Positions 45,963 to 56,247 are shown, counted from the first letter of the stretch. The stretch: 64,000 nucleotides of DNA from Actinosynnema pretiosum (GCF_024171695.1 NZ_JAMTCF010000002.1:62001-126000); one strand, 5' to 3'. Made by a program: numbers and translations. Notes: generated from the letters alone by a model not told the origin.

Positions 45963-47240
45963 TCACAGGAAAGTCGTCGGGATCGCCGGTTCGCCCTTCG
46001 ACAGCTTCAGCCCCTCCCACGGCACGCTCACCAGCGCCGCGCGCAGTCGCTCCCGGCTGCGCTCCAGGGAGTTGACGCCCTCCACCAGCTCGCCGCCGCG
46101 CGCCAGCGCGACCTGCAGCGGCCGGTCGTGCTCCTGGGACTCCGGCTGGACGCCGGGGCCGTACACGACCTCCTCCAGCGCCGTGCCGGTCTCCTTGTGC
46201 CTGCGCAGCGCGCCCTTGCGCCCGCCGCGCGACTCCTTGTGGGAGCTGCGCTTGGCCACCGGGCGGCCGTCCACCTCGACCAGCTTGTAGACCATGCCCG
46301 CCGTCGGCGCGCCCGAGCCGGTCACCAGCGAGGTGCCCACGCCGTACGCGTCCACCGGCTCGGCCCGCAGCGCCGCGATCGAGTACTCGTCCAGGTCGCC
46401 GGACACCACGATCCGGGTCGACTTCGCGCCCAGCCCGTCGAGCTGGTCGCGCGCCTGCCTGGCCAGCACGCCCAGGTCGCCGGAGTCGATGCGCACCGCG
46501 CCCAGCTCGGGGCCCGCGACGCGCACGGCGGTCTCGATGCCGTTGGTGATGTCGTAGGTGTCGACCAGCAGCGTGGTGCCCGCGCCCAGCGCGTCGACCT
46601 GGCTGCGGAACGCGGCTTCCTCGTCGTCGTGCAGCAGCGTGAACGCGTGCGCGCAGGTGCCCGTGGTGGGGATGCCGTACCGGCGCCCGGCCTCCAGGTT
46701 GGACGTCGCGGTGAAGCCCGCCAGGTACGCGGCCCGCGCGGACGCGACCGCCGCCTCCTCGTGCGTGCGGCGCGAGCCCATCTCGATCATGCGGCGGCCG
46801 TTGGCGGCGCCCACCATGCGCGCGGCGGCCGAGGCGACCGCGCTGTCGTGGTTCAGGATCGACAGGGCCAGCGTCTCCAGCACCACGCCCACGCCGAACG
46901 GGGCGGTCACGGTCAGCACCGGGGAGCCGGGGAAGTACAGCTCGCCCTCGGGGTAGCCGTCGACGTCGCCGGTGAACTCGTAGTCGTTCAACCACGCGAG
47001 CGTCGCGTCGTCCACCACGCCGGTGCGCTCCAGCAGCTCCAGCTCCGCCGGTCCGAACCGGAAGGACGTGATGGCGTCCAGCAACCTGCCGGTGCCCGCG
47101 ACCACGCCGTAGCGGCGGCCCTCGGGGAGCCTGCGGGCGAAGACCTCGAAGACGCACGGCCGGTCGGCGGTGCCGTCGCGCAGCGCCGCTGCCAGCATCG
47201 TCAACTCGTAGTGGTCGGTGAACAGCGCCGTGGACGACAT
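45963..47240 (-). CDS. pncB: Nicotinate phosphoribosyltransferase
   Basis: 425 residues. Family signatures include ALFTDHYELTMLAAAL at the N-terminus, MIEMGSRRTHEEAAVASARA, LVDTYDITNGIETAV, VRIDSGDLGVLARQARDQLD and VYKLVEVDGRPVAKRSSHK. It forms nicotinate mononucleotide from nicotinate and PRPP. ATG 47240 is chosen because TACGCT lies six bases ahead, so the mRNA is probably leaderless. Divergent from clpS, matching Rv1330c-Rv1331 in M. tuberculosis. Confidence 0.95.
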   Translation of the reverse strand: MSSTALFTDHYELTMLAAALRDGTADRPCVFEVFARRLPEGRRYGVVAGTGRLLDAITSFRFGPAELELLERTGVVDDATLAWLNDYEFTGDVDGYPEGELYFPGSPVLTVTAPFGVGVVLETLALSILNHDSAVASAAARMVGAANGRRMIEMGSRRTHEEAAVASARAAYLAGFTATSNLEAGRRYGIPTTGTCAHAFTLLHDDEEAAFRSQVDALGAGTTLLVDTYDITNGIETAVRVAGPELGAVRIDSGDLGVLARQARDQLDGLGAKSTRIVVSGDLDEYSIAALRAEPVDAYGVGTSLVTGSGAPTAGMVYKLVEVDGRPVAKRSSHKESRGGRKGALRRHKETGTALEEVVYGPGVQPESQEHDRPLQVALARGGELVEGVNSLERSRERLRAALVSVPWEGLKLSKGEPAIPTTFL

Positions 47241-47246
47241 GTCCAG

Positions 47247-47252
47247 AGCGTA
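47247..47252 (-). promoter_or_regulatory. -10 box for leaderless pncB
   Basis: TACGCT on the minus strand, six bases before ATG 47240. Confidence 0.6.
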
Positions 47253-47328
47253 GGCGCGGCCTCGGCGAACGCGCATTACCCGGCCCTATGGGCTCCACCA
47301 CCCTCGCGAACATGACACCATTGGCGGT

Positions 47329-47628
47329 ATGACCACGCCCGTCGAGCAGGAGCGGACGCAGGCAGAGCCGGTCGCGGAGGAGGGGGCGTCGGCCGACAGC
47401 CCCTGGATGACGCTCGTCTGGAACGACCCGGTGAACCTGATGTCCTACGTGACGTACGTGTTCCAGAAGGTCTTCGGCTACAGCAAGGACCACGCGACCA
47501 AGCTGATGATGGACGTGCACCACAAGGGCCGGGCGGTCGTGTCGTCCGGCTCCAAGGACAAGATGGAGGCCGACGTGGCGAAACTGCACGCCGCCGGTCT
47601 GTGGGCGACCATGCAGCGGTCGTCGTGA
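47329..47628 (+). CDS. clpS: ATP-dependent Clp protease adaptor ClpS
   Basis: 99 residues. The N-end-rule adaptor domain shows [20 protein letters not shown] with the acidic binding pocket residues, then [20 protein letters not shown] and [19 protein letters not shown]. It binds ClpC/ClpA and delivers substrates with bulky N-termini. ATG 47329 lacks a well-placed ribosome site, so a leaderless or very short leader is possible. Overlaps the DUF2017 gene (GTGA). Confidence 0.95.
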   Translation: MTTPVEQERTQAEPVAEEGASADSPWMTLVWNDPVNLMSYVTYVFQKVFGYSKDHATKLMMDVHHKGRAVVSSGSKDKMEADVAKLHAAGLWATMQRSS

Positions 47629-48182
47629 ACCGCTGGCACCGCTCCGGCGAGCAGGTGGTGTGCCACCTGGACCGCCAGGAGGCCGCGGTCGTGCGCGGCC
47701 TGGTGAGCCAGATCCAGGACATGCTGCTGGCGCGCGCCGAGGAGGCCCCGCAGGACGAGCTGTCCGAGCTGACCGGCATCCGCACCGGGCCGTCCACCCC
47801 GCCCGACGACCTGATCCTGGGCAGGCTCCTGCCGGACTTCCACCGGCTGGACCTGGACGAGCACGAGGCGGGCGACGAGGACTCGGCGGCGGCGCTGCGC
47901 TCGCTGCACGAGCCCGCGCTCCTGGACGCGAAGACCGGGGTGGCCGCCGTCGTGCTGGACACCTGCCCGCCCGAGGGCGGCGACGTGCGGCTCGGACCGG
48001 CCGAGGCGGAGGCCTGGCTGTCGGCGCTGAACGACGTGCGGCTGGCGCTGGGCACGGCGCTGGACGTGCAGGAGGACATGCCGGACGAGCTGCCCGAGGA
48101 CGACCCGCGCTCCCCGCACCTGGGGGTCTACCACTGGTTGACCTGGGTGCAGGAGACGCTGGTCGAGGCGGTCATGGGGTGA
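47625..48182 (+). CDS. DUF2017 family protein
   Basis: 185 residues. Family pattern: [20 protein letters not shown] at the N-terminus, [17 protein letters not shown], and [18 protein letters not shown] at the end. DUF2017 proteins almost always follow clpS in actinobacteria (Rv1332 in M. tuberculosis), so a link to Clp proteolysis is suspected, but no function is known. No signal or membrane segment. Confidence 0.9.
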   Translation: MNRWHRSGEQVVCHLDRQEAAVVRGLVSQIQDMLLARAEEAPQDELSELTGIRTGPSTPPDDLILGRLLPDFHRLDLDEHEAGDEDSAAALRSLHEPALLDAKTGVAAVVLDTCPPEGGDVRLGPAEAEAWLSALNDVRLALGTALDVQEDMPDELPEDDPRSPHLGVYHWLTWVQETLVEAVMG

Positions 48183-48865
48183 CCGAGCCCTCGGGGGGTC
48201 GGTCGTCGGACGGGGCGCTGTCGGACGAGGTGCTGCCGGACGGGGTGCTGCCGGACGGGGTGCTGCCGGACGGGGTGCTGCTGGGCCGGTCCGGCAGCGC
48301 GGTCGTGCTGCTGGCCCCCGACGGCGGGCTGGTGGCCGGGGTGGACCTGCGCGGCGCGCCCGCCGGGACCCGCGAGCTGGACCTGCTCGCGCCGGGGACG
48401 CTGGTCGGGCGGGTGCACGCGGTGGTGCTGTCCCGCGACGGGCTCGGCGCCGAGGACGGCGTGCTGCCGTGGCTGGCCGAGCGCGGCCGGGGCTTCCGGG
48501 TCGGCGCGGGCGAGCACGAGGTCGTGCCGATCGTGCCTGCGCTCGCGGTCGGTTCCGGGCAGGGCGACCCGGCCTCGGGACGCGCGGCGTGCGAGGCGGC
48601 CGAGCCGTGGACCGGGGACGTCGTGGCGCTGATCGGCCCCGCCGGGACGCCGGACCGCCGGGTCGCCGCGCTGCTGCTGGTGCGCGCCGCGCTCGACAAG
48701 GCCGGGTGCGGCCGGGTCGCCGCGTCCGCCCGCGACGGTTTGGTGCGCGCCGGGCTGGAACTGCCCTCGGCGGTGATCGCGGTCGCCACGGGCGAGGACA
48801 CCGGGACCCCGCTGGACGCCCTGTGCGCCGACGCGGCCGACCGCCTGCGCGCCGCAGCGCTCTGA
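48179..48865 (+). CDS. P1-family peptidase-like protein with a degenerate active site
   Basis: 228 residues, shorter than typical DmpA/P1 peptidases (~340). The core VHAVVLSRDGLGAEDGVLPW, then LAERGRGFRVGAGEHEVVPI, aligns with the family segment that normally reads LTGGSAFGLxxxDGV, but the GGSAFGL part is SRDGLGA. The N-terminus is VLPDG repeats made by a 15-bp tandem repeat. The Ser nucleophile and autocleavage site are therefore not visible, and the protein may be inactive or diverged. GTG 48179 overlaps the DUF2017 stop. Position matches Rv1333. Confidence 0.7.
   Translation: MTEPSGGRSSDGALSDEVLPDGVLPDGVLPDGVLLGRSGSAVVLLAPDGGLVAGVDLRGAPAGTRELDLLAPGTLVGRVHAVVLSRDGLGAEDGVLPWLAERGRGFRVGAGEHEVVPIVPALAVGSGQGDPASGRAACEAAEPWTGDVVALIGPAGTPDRRVAALLLVRAALDKAGCGRVAASARDGLVRAGLELPSAVIAVATGEDTGTPLDALCADAADRLRAAAL
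48230..48280 (+). repeat. 15-bp tandem repeat inside the P1-like gene
   Basis: GTGCTGCCGGACGGG occurs three times exactly (48230-48244, 48245-48259, 48260-48274) and then partially. It keeps the frame and yields VLPDG repeats near the N-terminus. Confidence 0.9.
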
Positions 48866-48903
48866 CCGCTGCCGCCTGACCACTGCCGCCTGACCGCTGC
48901 CGC
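48862..48903. repeat. 14-bp tandem repeat after the P1-like gene
   Basis: CTGACCGCTGCCGC at 48862-48875 and 48890-48903 with CTGACCACTGCCGC between them. The first copy overlaps the stop codon of the P1-like gene. Looser CTGCTGCCGCC copies continue to about 49030, filling the gap before the next gene. Confidence 0.75.
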
Positions 48904-49086
48904 CCGACCGCGCCCCGGCCCGCTCGGCCGCGCCGCCGCCGCCTGATCGCTGCTGCCCGTCCGCTGCTGCCGCCCGACCACCGCTGCTGCCGCCTGATCG
49001 CCGTCGCTGCCCGACCGCCGCTGCCGTCAGCCCCCGCTTCGGGTGCCCGTGAGTTCGAGCCCGCCGCCGCCGGGTACCCCGCCCGC

Positions 49087-49656
49087 ATGTTGCCGCTACT
49101 GCGCAAGTTCACCCGCAGCGTCGAGCGCAGCGAGGCGCTCGACCGCGCCGCCGCCGCCATCGCCGAGTTCATCCCGCCGCAGCTGCGCGACCACCGCGTC
49201 ACCAACGTGCTGCGCGGCAAGTTCCTCGGCCACCCGCTGCACCCCATCGCGGTCATGCTGCCCATCGGCATGTACGCCGCCTCCGCGGTGCTCGACGTCG
49301 TGCCGGGCGAGTCCAAGGCCTCCCGCGCGCTGATCGGCATCGGCCTGGCGTCCACGCCGGTCGCCGTGGCCAGCGGGCTGGCCGAGTTCACCTCCCTGGA
49401 GAAGGACCAGCGCCGCGCCGCCGTCGCGCACCTGGCCCTCAACGGGGGCGCCACGCTCTGCTACCTCACCTCGTTCCGGCTGCGCGGCCACGGGTTCGGC
49501 GTGGTCGCCCGAGGGGTCTCGCTGGTCGGCCTGACCCTGATCGGCGTCGGCGGCTACCTGGGCGGCCACCTCACCTACGCGCAGGGAGCGGGCGTCGGGC
49601 GCGAGGCCGGGGGCTGGGAGTTCTCACAGGTCGGGACGTCCACCGCCGCCCCGTAG
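49087..49656 (+). CDS. DUF2231 membrane protein
   Basis: 189 residues. FLGHPLHPIAVMLPIGMYAA carries the DUF2231 signature with His residues; about four membrane helices follow (SRALIGIGLASTPVAVASGL, SLVGLTLIGVGGYLGGHLTY). A second, unrelated-looking DUF2231 gene is at 57342-57887. The family may bind haem or metal through these His residues; role unknown. ATG 49087 has no clear ribosome site. Confidence 0.82.
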   Translation: MLPLLRKFTRSVERSEALDRAAAAIAEFIPPQLRDHRVTNVLRGKFLGHPLHPIAVMLPIGMYAASAVLDVVPGESKASRALIGIGLASTPVAVASGLAEFTSLEKDQRRAAVAHLALNGGATLCYLTSFRLRGHGFGVVARGVSLVGLTLIGVGGYLGGHLTYAQGAGVGREAGGWEFSQVGTSTAAP

Positions 49657-49659
49657 GAT
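49654..49659 (+). promoter_or_regulatory. -10 box for leaderless mec
   Basis: TAGGAT, six bases before GTG 49666. It overlaps the stop of the preceding gene. Confidence 0.7.
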
Positions 49660-49665
49660 GGACGC

Positions 49666-50121
49666 GTGCTGGTGATTCGCCGTGACCTGGTCGACGAGGT
49701 GGTCGCGCACGCCCGTCGCGACCACCCGGACGAGGCGTGCGGGATGCTCGCGGGCCCCGAGGGCTCCGACCGCCCCGAGCGGTTCGTCCCGATGGAGAAC
49801 GCCGAGCGGTCCCCGACGTTCTACCGGTTCGACGCGGCCGAGCAGCTGCGCGTGCACCGGGAGATGGAGCGCGCGGACGAGGTGCCGGTGGTCATCTACC
49901 ACTCGCACACCGCGACCGAGGCGTACCCGTCGCGGACCGACGTCTCCTACGCCCACGAGCCCGACGCCCACTACGTGCTGGTGTCCACCCGCGACCCGGA
50001 GCGCCACGAGCTGCGCTCGTACCGGATCGTCGACGGCGTGATCACCGAGGAGCCCGTGGAGGTCGTCGACTCCTACGCGCCCCAGACCAGCGGCGCGGAC
50101 GACGCGCCCGACCGGACCTGA
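49666..50121 (+). CDS. mec: Mec+-like JAMM metallopeptidase of the CysO pathway
   Basis: 151 residues. The JAMM site is complete: Glu in HPDEACGMLAGP and the zinc/Ser/Asp motif in YHSHTATEAYPSRTD. In M. tuberculosis Mec (Rv1334) cuts cysteine from the CysO-cysteine adduct and regenerates CysO. The next two genes are cysO and cysM in the same order, so the same route is expected here. GTG 49666 is the predicted transcription start base. Confidence 0.92.
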   Translation: MLVIRRDLVDEVVAHARRDHPDEACGMLAGPEGSDRPERFVPMENAERSPTFYRFDAAEQLRVHREMERADEVPVVIYHSHTATEAYPSRTDVSYAHEPDAHYVLVSTRDPERHELRSYRIVDGVITEEPVEVVDSYAPQTSGADDAPDRT

Positions 50122-50196
50122 GCCAGGACCGGTCCCCGCAGCCGCACCACCGCGCCACACTGTCCGGTTCGCGCCGTCCCACGGAGGAAAGCAAGC

Positions 50197-51427
<1,231 letters not shown>

Positions 51428-51432
51428 GCCCC

Positions 51433-51475
51433 GCGCCGCCCGCGCACGTTTCGGACGGACGTGCGCGGGCGGCGC
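51433..51475 (+). terminator. Perfect 17-bp terminator after cysM
   Basis: Arms 51433-51449 and 51459-51475 are exact complements with a nine-base loop, starting six bases after the stop. Confidence 0.9.
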
Positions 51476-52132
51476 GCGGCGATTCGACCGCCGACCGGTG
51501 ACTGCCTGCGGCTGGCGGTTCGCCGCTCGCGCCACCCCACCCGGCGATTCTCCGGCGCCCGCTCGTGCCGGGCCCCTCGCGCCGGGCCGGTCGCGCGGCG
51601 CCCGTCCTCCGGGGCCTGCTTTCCCGCGCCTTCCGCGCCACCCCCGTCATTCCACGTCATCCGTTCCGCGCGATCCGTTCCGCAGCGTGCACGGCCGTTC
51701 CGCACAGCGGGTGCCTGCCGCAGGCGAACGGGCGATGTGACTGGACGGCCCCCGCTCCCTGGGCGTACCGCTGAGTGGAGCACCGGCGTCGCCGAGCCCG
51801 GACGGGGGGACCGTGAACCGCAACCCGCGCACGCCGCCACCCCCGCGCGCCCCCGCACCGGAGGTGGTGGGCCGCCCAGCGGTGCGCTCAGGGGGCGTCG
51901 CGCCGCTGCGGGGGTCGCTGCGGGCGGGGGCTAACGGCGCGCGGGCCCACGACGACGGTCACACCGACGAGGGCGCTCGGCGGGGTGGCAGAACTCCTGG
52001 AGGGGATTTCATGAGAAGTGCGGGCCTGTTTCGTGAAAACCGTGACCGCAATTCAACGGATTCACCCGGAGGGCTGGCCCGAGAAGTGCGGAAAGGCAAT
52101 TCCGTCCCCTTTCTCGATGCTATCGTGCCGCC
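51476..52132. other. Gene-free region between cysM and the first MBL gene
   Basis: About 650 bp. Frames here show no recognisable domain. A 43-codon frame starts at ATG 52011 after GGAGGGG and overlaps the next gene's start, but it would lie upstream of the predicted leaderless transcript. An A+T-richer stretch (52005-52110) probably holds the promoter. Confidence 0.55.
52121..52126 (+). promoter_or_regulatory. -10 box for the leaderless first MBL gene
   Basis: TATCGT, six bases before ATG 52133. Confidence 0.65.
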
Positions 52133-52903
52133 ATGCGGCTGACCGTGCTGGGCTGTGCGGGGAGCGTCCCCGGCCCCGGCACGCCGACGTCCGGCTACCT
52201 GGTCGAGGCCGGTGGCGCGCGGATCGTCCTCGACCTGGGCAGCGGCGTGTTCAGCGGGCTGCTGCGGCGCTGCGACCCGTTCGACCTGGACGCCGTGCTG
52301 CTCTCGCACCTGCACCTCGACCACTGCGCGGACTTCAGCGCGCTGGCCACCTACCGCCGCCACCACCCGGAGCCGCCGCACGACCCCGAGGCCCGCCGGT
52401 TATCCGTGCTGGCCCCCGGCCACGCCCCCGAGCGCCTGGCCGCCGCGCACGCCGCGAGCCGCGCCGAGCTGGCGCGGTTGCGCCTGGCCGAGCTGTTCGA
52501 CTTCACCCCGCTGGAACCGGGCGGCTACCGGGTCGGCCCGGTCGAGGTCGAGGTGGCCAGGATGCGGCACATCTGCGAGGCGTACGCGTTCCGGCTCACC
52601 CACGGCGGCCGGTCGCTGGTGTTCAGCGGCGACACCGTGCAGTGCGGCGAGCTGGTCGAGCTCGCCAGGGGCGCCGACCTGCTGCTGGCCGACGCGGCGT
52701 GGCGCGAGCAGGCCGGGCGCGCCGACCACCTGCACATGAGCGGCAAGGAGGCCGCCTCGGTGGCCGCCGAGGCCGGGGTGGGCAAGCTGCTGCTCACCCA
52801 CGTGCTGCCCTGGTCGGACGCGCAGGGCGTGCTGGCCGACGCGCAGGCCGAGTTCGCCGGTCCCGTCGAGCTGGCGAAGCCGGACGCGGTGCACGAGGTC
52901 TAG
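52133..52903 (+). CDS. Metallo-beta-lactamase-fold hydrolase, paralogue of the Rv1339-like gene
   Basis: 256 residues. RLTVLGCAGSVPGPGTPTSG at the start, LSHLHLDHCADFSALATY (HxHxDH metal motif), ARMRHICEAYAFRLTH, FSGDTVQCGELVELARGA and a late LLLTHVLPWSD. This is close to the product of 55435-56247 (TVLGCSGSLPGPESPSSG). That family includes the M. tuberculosis cAMP phosphodiesterase-like Rv1339. Here a second copy stands outside the conserved murI-rph context. The substrate may differ. Confidence 0.85.
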   Translation: MRLTVLGCAGSVPGPGTPTSGYLVEAGGARIVLDLGSGVFSGLLRRCDPFDLDAVLLSHLHLDHCADFSALATYRRHHPEPPHDPEARRLSVLAPGHAPERLAAAHAASRAELARLRLAELFDFTPLEPGGYRVGPVEVEVARMRHICEAYAFRLTHGGRSLVFSGDTVQCGELVELARGADLLLADAAWREQAGRADHLHMSGKEAASVAAEAGVGKLLLTHVLPWSDAQGVLADAQAEFAGPVELAKPDAVHEV

Positions 52904-52961
52904 CGGGCGCCGTCCGGGGGAGGGCTGGGCCGCGAGGGGCTGGGCCGCGCGACCCCGCCCC

Positions 52962-53798
52962 TCAGCCCGCGAACGCCCGCGACATCAGCCCCGTGCCCGC
53001 GTCGGGCACCACCAGCACCGAACCGGCCAGCTCGCCGCCGCCGTGCGCGCCCTCCCTGGCCGAGGTCACGTACAGGTCCGTCAGGTCCGGCCCGCCGAAG
53101 CAGCACCCGGTTGGCCGCTCGACCGGCAGCTCCAGCTCCCGGTCCAGCACCCCGTCCGGCGTGTACCGCCGCACCGCGCCGCCCTCCCGCAGCGCCACCC
53201 ACAGGCAGCCGTCCGCGTCCACGCACAGCCCGTCGGGCAGCCCGCGCTCCACCGCGACGAGGGTCCGCAGCCCGCTGACCCCGCCCGTGGCGCGGTCGAA
53301 GGCCATGACGTCGATCCGGCCGTCCGCCGCGTGGTAGAGCAGTTGCCCGTCCGGGCTCCACGCGAGCCCGCCGCCCGGCCCGAGGTCCTTGCGCACCACG
53401 GCCGCGTCGCCGTTCGCGTCCACCCGCGCCAGCCAGCCGTCGGCCGCCTCACCGCCGTACCGGGTGGTCCCGGCCCAGATCCGCCCGGTCGGGTCGACCT
53501 CGGCCCCACCGGCGGACACCCCGTCGCGCGCCCAGTACACCAGCCACGTCTTGGTCTCGTTCGGGTCGATCAGCGCCACCCCGTCGCGCAAGTTCAGCAC
53601 CAGCCCGCCGCGCGTGCGCGGCTTGGCCGCCCCCACCGGCTGGGGTATCACCAGCACCGCGTCGTCCCCGGTGGCGGGGGAGTGGCGGTGAACCCCGCAG
53701 GCCGGGACGTCCACCCAGACGAGCGTCGAACTAACGGGGTCCCAGGTGGGGCTGGCGCCCCAGGTGGCCCCGGAGCGCACGGCGACATCGGTCAGCAC
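52962..53798 (-). CDS. SMP-30/gluconolactonase-like beta-propeller protein
   Basis: 278 residues. Six-bladed propeller pattern: WGASPTWDPVSSTLVWVDVP, VDPTGRIWAGTTRYGGEA, GGLAWSPDGQLLYHAADGRI, LPDGLCVDADGCLWVALREG and PTGCCFGGPDLTDLYVTSAR. Members hydrolyse sugar lactones or related esters with a divalent metal. GTG 53798 is preceded by TAGGGT at six bases, so it is probably leaderless. It sits convergent to the first MBL gene and divergent from the rhomboid gene. Confidence 0.88.
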   Translation of the reverse strand: MLTDVAVRSGATWGASPTWDPVSSTLVWVDVPACGVHRHSPATGDDAVLVIPQPVGAAKPRTRGGLVLNLRDGVALIDPNETKTWLVYWARDGVSAGGAEVDPTGRIWAGTTRYGGEAADGWLARVDANGDAAVVRKDLGPGGGLAWSPDGQLLYHAADGRIDVMAFDRATGGVSGLRTLVAVERGLPDGLCVDADGCLWVALREGGAVRRYTPDGVLDRELELPVERPTGCCFGGPDLTDLYVTSAREGAHGGGELAGSVLVVPDAGTGLMSRAFAG

Positions 53799-53804
53799 CG
53801 GGCC

Positions 53805-53810
53805 ACCCTA
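53805..53810 (-). promoter_or_regulatory. -10 box for the leaderless SMP-30 gene
   Basis: TAGGGT on the minus strand, six bases before GTG 53798. Confidence 0.62.
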
Positions 53811-53976
53811 AGGGCAAGGCGCCCGGCGGCACCCCAGCGCCCGAGCGGGACGCGCGCACCGCGACCGGGCCCGCCGCGCTCGCCCACCGCGTCCGCCCGC
53901 CGCGTCCGCCCGCCGGTGCAGCCGCCCGGCGGGACCGGACGTCGCCAAAACCGGCCGGTGCGCCCGAACCCGCAGG

Positions 53977-53982
53977 TAGCCT
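53977..53982 (+). promoter_or_regulatory. -10 box for the leaderless rhomboid gene
   Basis: TAGCCT, seven bases before GTG 53990. Confidence 0.6.
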
Positions 53983-53989
53983 CGAAGTC

Positions 53990-54625
53990 GTGGACCCCGC
54001 TGCCCCGTCCTCCCGCGCTCCCCGCCCGCTCTCCCACCGCGTCATCCCGCCGAAGCCGCTGCTGTCGGCGGCGGTCGTGCTGCTGTTCACCGGCGCCCTC
54101 TACGTCATCGAGGGGATCGACACGGTCCTCCTGGGCGCGCTCGACGCCAACGGCGTCCGGCCGCGCGTGTGGTCCGAGTGGGACAACCTGCTCTGGGCCC
54201 CGGTGCTGCACGCGGGCTGGGACCACCTGATCGCCAACTCGCTGCCGCTGCTCGTGCTCGCCTTCCTGGCGTCCTCGGGCGGGGTCAAGCAGTTCTTCCA
54301 GGTCACCGCCGTCATCTGGCTCGCCAGCGGCCTGGGGGTGTGGGTGTTCGGCTCGGTCGGCGTGCACCTGGGCGCGTCCGGGCTGATCTTCGGCTACCTG
54401 ACGTTCCTGCTGGTGCGCGGGATCTTCGTGCGCAGCCCGTGGCAGATCGTGGTCGCGATCGCGGTGTTCGCGGTCTACGGCGCGGTGCTGTGGGGCGTGC
54501 TGCCCGGCCAGCCGGGGATCTCCTGGGAGGGTCACCTGTTCGGCGCGGTCGGCGGCGTCCTGGCCGCTTGGGGCGTGGCACAGGACGCGAGGGCCGAGAG
54601 CAAGCGGACTACTGTCGGGATGTGA
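53990..54625 (+). CDS. Rhomboid-family intramembrane serine protease
   Basis: 211 residues, six membrane helices. The catalytic Ser is in [14 protein letters not shown] (Ser130) and the His in [16 protein letters not shown] (His182); [15 protein letters not shown] is the usual loop-1 region. Rhomboids cut membrane proteins within helices. Orthologous position to Rv1337, just before murI. Its stop overlaps the murI start (GTGA). Target unknown. Confidence 0.9.
   Translation: MDPAAPSSRAPRPLSHRVIPPKPLLSAAVVLLFTGALYVIEGIDTVLLGALDANGVRPRVWSEWDNLLWAPVLHAGWDHLIANSLPLLVLAFLASSGGVKQFFQVTAVIWLASGLGVWVFGSVGVHLGASGLIFGYLTFLLVRGIFVRSPWQIVVAIAVFAVYGAVLWGVLPGQPGISWEGHLFGAVGGVLAAWGVAQDARAESKRTTVGM
54610..54615 (+). 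promoter_or_regulatory. Internal -10 box before murI
   Basis: TACTGT inside the rhomboid 3' end, six bases before GTG 54622. It could give a leaderless murI transcript in addition to read-through. Confidence 0.5.
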
Positions 54626-55416
54626 CTTCCGCCGACGCGCCGATCGGGATCTTCGACTCCGGTGTGGGCGGGCTGACCGTCGCGCGAGCGATCATGGACC
54701 AGCTCCCCGCCGAACGCATCCGCTACGTGGGCGACACCGCCAACGGCCCCTACGGGCCGCTGCCGATCGCCCAGGTGCGCAAGCACGCGCTCGACCTGGC
54801 CGACAAGCTGGTCGCGGACGGCGTCAAGATGCTCGTGATCGCGTGCAACACCGCGTCCGCCGCGTGCCTGCGCGACGCCCGCGAGCGCTACGACGTCCCC
54901 GTGGTCGAGGTCGTGCTGCCCGCCGTGCGCCGGGCCGTCGCCACCACCCGCAGCGGCCGGGTCGGCGTCATCGGCACCCAGAGCACCATCACCTCCGGCG
55001 CCTACCAGGACACCTTCGCCGCCGCGCGCGACGTCCAGGTCACCGCCGTCGCCTGCCCGAGGTTCGTGGACTTCGTGGAGCGCGGCACCACCTCCGGCCG
55101 CCAGGTCCTCGGCATCGCCGAGGCCTACCTGGAGCCGCTGCAGCGCGCCGACGTGGACACCCTCGTGCTCGGCTGCACGCACTACCCGCTGCTCACCGGC
55201 GTCGTCCAGCTCGTCATGGGCGACGGCGTCACCCTGGTCTCCAGCGCGGAGGAGACGGTCAAGGACGTCGTGCGCGTGCTCACCGAGCGCGACCAGTTCC
55301 GCGAGGGCGAGCCCGATCAGCGGTTCACCTCCACGGGGTCGGTGGAGACCTTCGAGCGGCTCGCCCGCAGGTTCCTGCCGCAGTTGGCGCACGCCTCCTT
55401 CCACGCGTACGGCTGA
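54622..55416 (+). CDS. murI: Glutamate racemase
   Basis: 264 residues. The two catalytic Cys are in [13 protein letters not shown] (Cys75) and [13 protein letters not shown] (~Cys185); [17 protein letters not shown] is the N-terminal signature. It makes D-glutamate for peptidoglycan. GTG 54622 overlaps the rhomboid stop. Next gene is 18 bp downstream. Order rhomboid-murI-MBL as in Rv1337-Rv1339. Confidence 0.96.
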   Translation: MTSADAPIGIFDSGVGGLTVARAIMDQLPAERIRYVGDTANGPYGPLPIAQVRKHALDLADKLVADGVKMLVIACNTASAACLRDARERYDVPVVEVVLPAVRRAVATTRSGRVGVIGTQSTITSGAYQDTFAAARDVQVTAVACPRFVDFVERGTTSGRQVLGIAEAYLEPLQRADVDTLVLGCTHYPLLTGVVQLVMGDGVTLVSSAEETVKDVVRVLTERDQFREGEPDQRFTSTGSVETFERLARRFLPQLAHASFHAYG

Positions 55417-55434
55417 CCTGCCAGGCTCCCAGGC

Positions 55435-56247
55435 GTGCTGCTGACCGTGCTCGGCTGCTCAGGCAGCCTCCCCGGCCCCGAGTCCCCGTCGTCCGGCTAC
55501 CTGGTCGAGTCCGGGGGGTGCGCCGTCGCCCTCGACCTGGGCAGCGGGGTGCTCACCGCGATGCAGGGGCGCGATTTCGACCCGTTCGACCTGGGAGCGC
55601 TCCTGCTCTCGCACCTGCACCCCGACCACTGCGCCGACTTCACCACCCTGGCCGTCATGCGGCGCTACCACATCACCCCGCCGTACGACGCCTACCAGCG
55701 CAAACTCCCCGTGCACGGGCCGAGCGAGGTCGCCGACCGGCTCGCCCGCGCCTACGCGGAGAGCGCCGAGGAGCTGGCGACCACGGACCTGTCCGACGTG
55801 TTCGACTTCCGCGTCCTGGACGGCGGGCCGTTCGAGGTCGGGCCGTTCCGGGTGTGGTCGCGCCCGGTCGAGCACTCCTGCGAGGCGCACGGCTTCCGGC
55901 TGGAGGCGGAGGGCGCGGCGATCGCCTACACGGGGGACAGCGGGCCGTGCGCCGCGCTCGCCGAGCTGGCGTCCGGCGCCGACCTGCTGCTCGCCGAGGC
56001 CACCTGGACCGACCACCCCGACCGGCCGCTCGGCGAGCACCTGTCCGGGACCCAGGCCGGGCGGCTCGCCCACGAGGCCGGGGTCGGCGAGCTGGTGCTC
56101 ACCCACCTGGCCCCCTGGACCGATCCCGACGCGGTGCTGGCCGAGGCGCGGGCCGAGTACTCCGGTCCGGTGACGCTGGCCCGCGCGGGCGGGATCCACG
56201 AGGTTGCCGGACCGGCGGCACGGGTAGTAGGTGGCCGTGGCAACTGA
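55435..56247 (+). CDS. Rv1339-like metallo-beta-lactamase-fold phosphodiesterase
   Basis: 270 residues. LLTVLGCSGSLPGPESPSSG, then LLSHLHPDHCADFTTLAVMR (HxHxDH), RPVEHSCEAHGFRLEAEG, AYTGDSGPCAALAELASGA and LVLTHLAPWTDP. Orthologous by position to Rv1339, reported as an atypical cyclic nucleotide phosphodiesterase; this activity is inferred. GTG 55435 is the likely start. It overlaps the hemerythrin gene by up to 17 bp. Confidence 0.88.
   Translation: MLLTVLGCSGSLPGPESPSSGYLVESGGCAVALDLGSGVLTAMQGRDFDPFDLGALLLSHLHPDHCADFTTLAVMRRYHITPPYDAYQRKLPVHGPSEVADRLARAYAESAEELATTDLSDVFDFRVLDGGPFEVGPFRVWSRPVEHSCEAHGFRLEAEGAAIAYTGDSGPCAALAELASGADLLLAEATWTDHPDRPLGEHLSGTQAGRLAHEAGVGELVLTHLAPWTDPDAVLAEARAEYSGPVTLARAGGIHEVAGPAARVVGGRGN

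Noticed and set aside
48862-49030. Protein-coding reading of the CTGACCGCTGCCGC repeats
   Set aside because: Frames are interrupted or lack starts; the first copy overlaps the stop of the preceding gene.
52011-52142. 43-codon frame with GGAGGGG before the first MBL gene
   Set aside because: It overlaps a better-supported leaderless start, is not hydrophobic or family-like, and would not be on that transcript.
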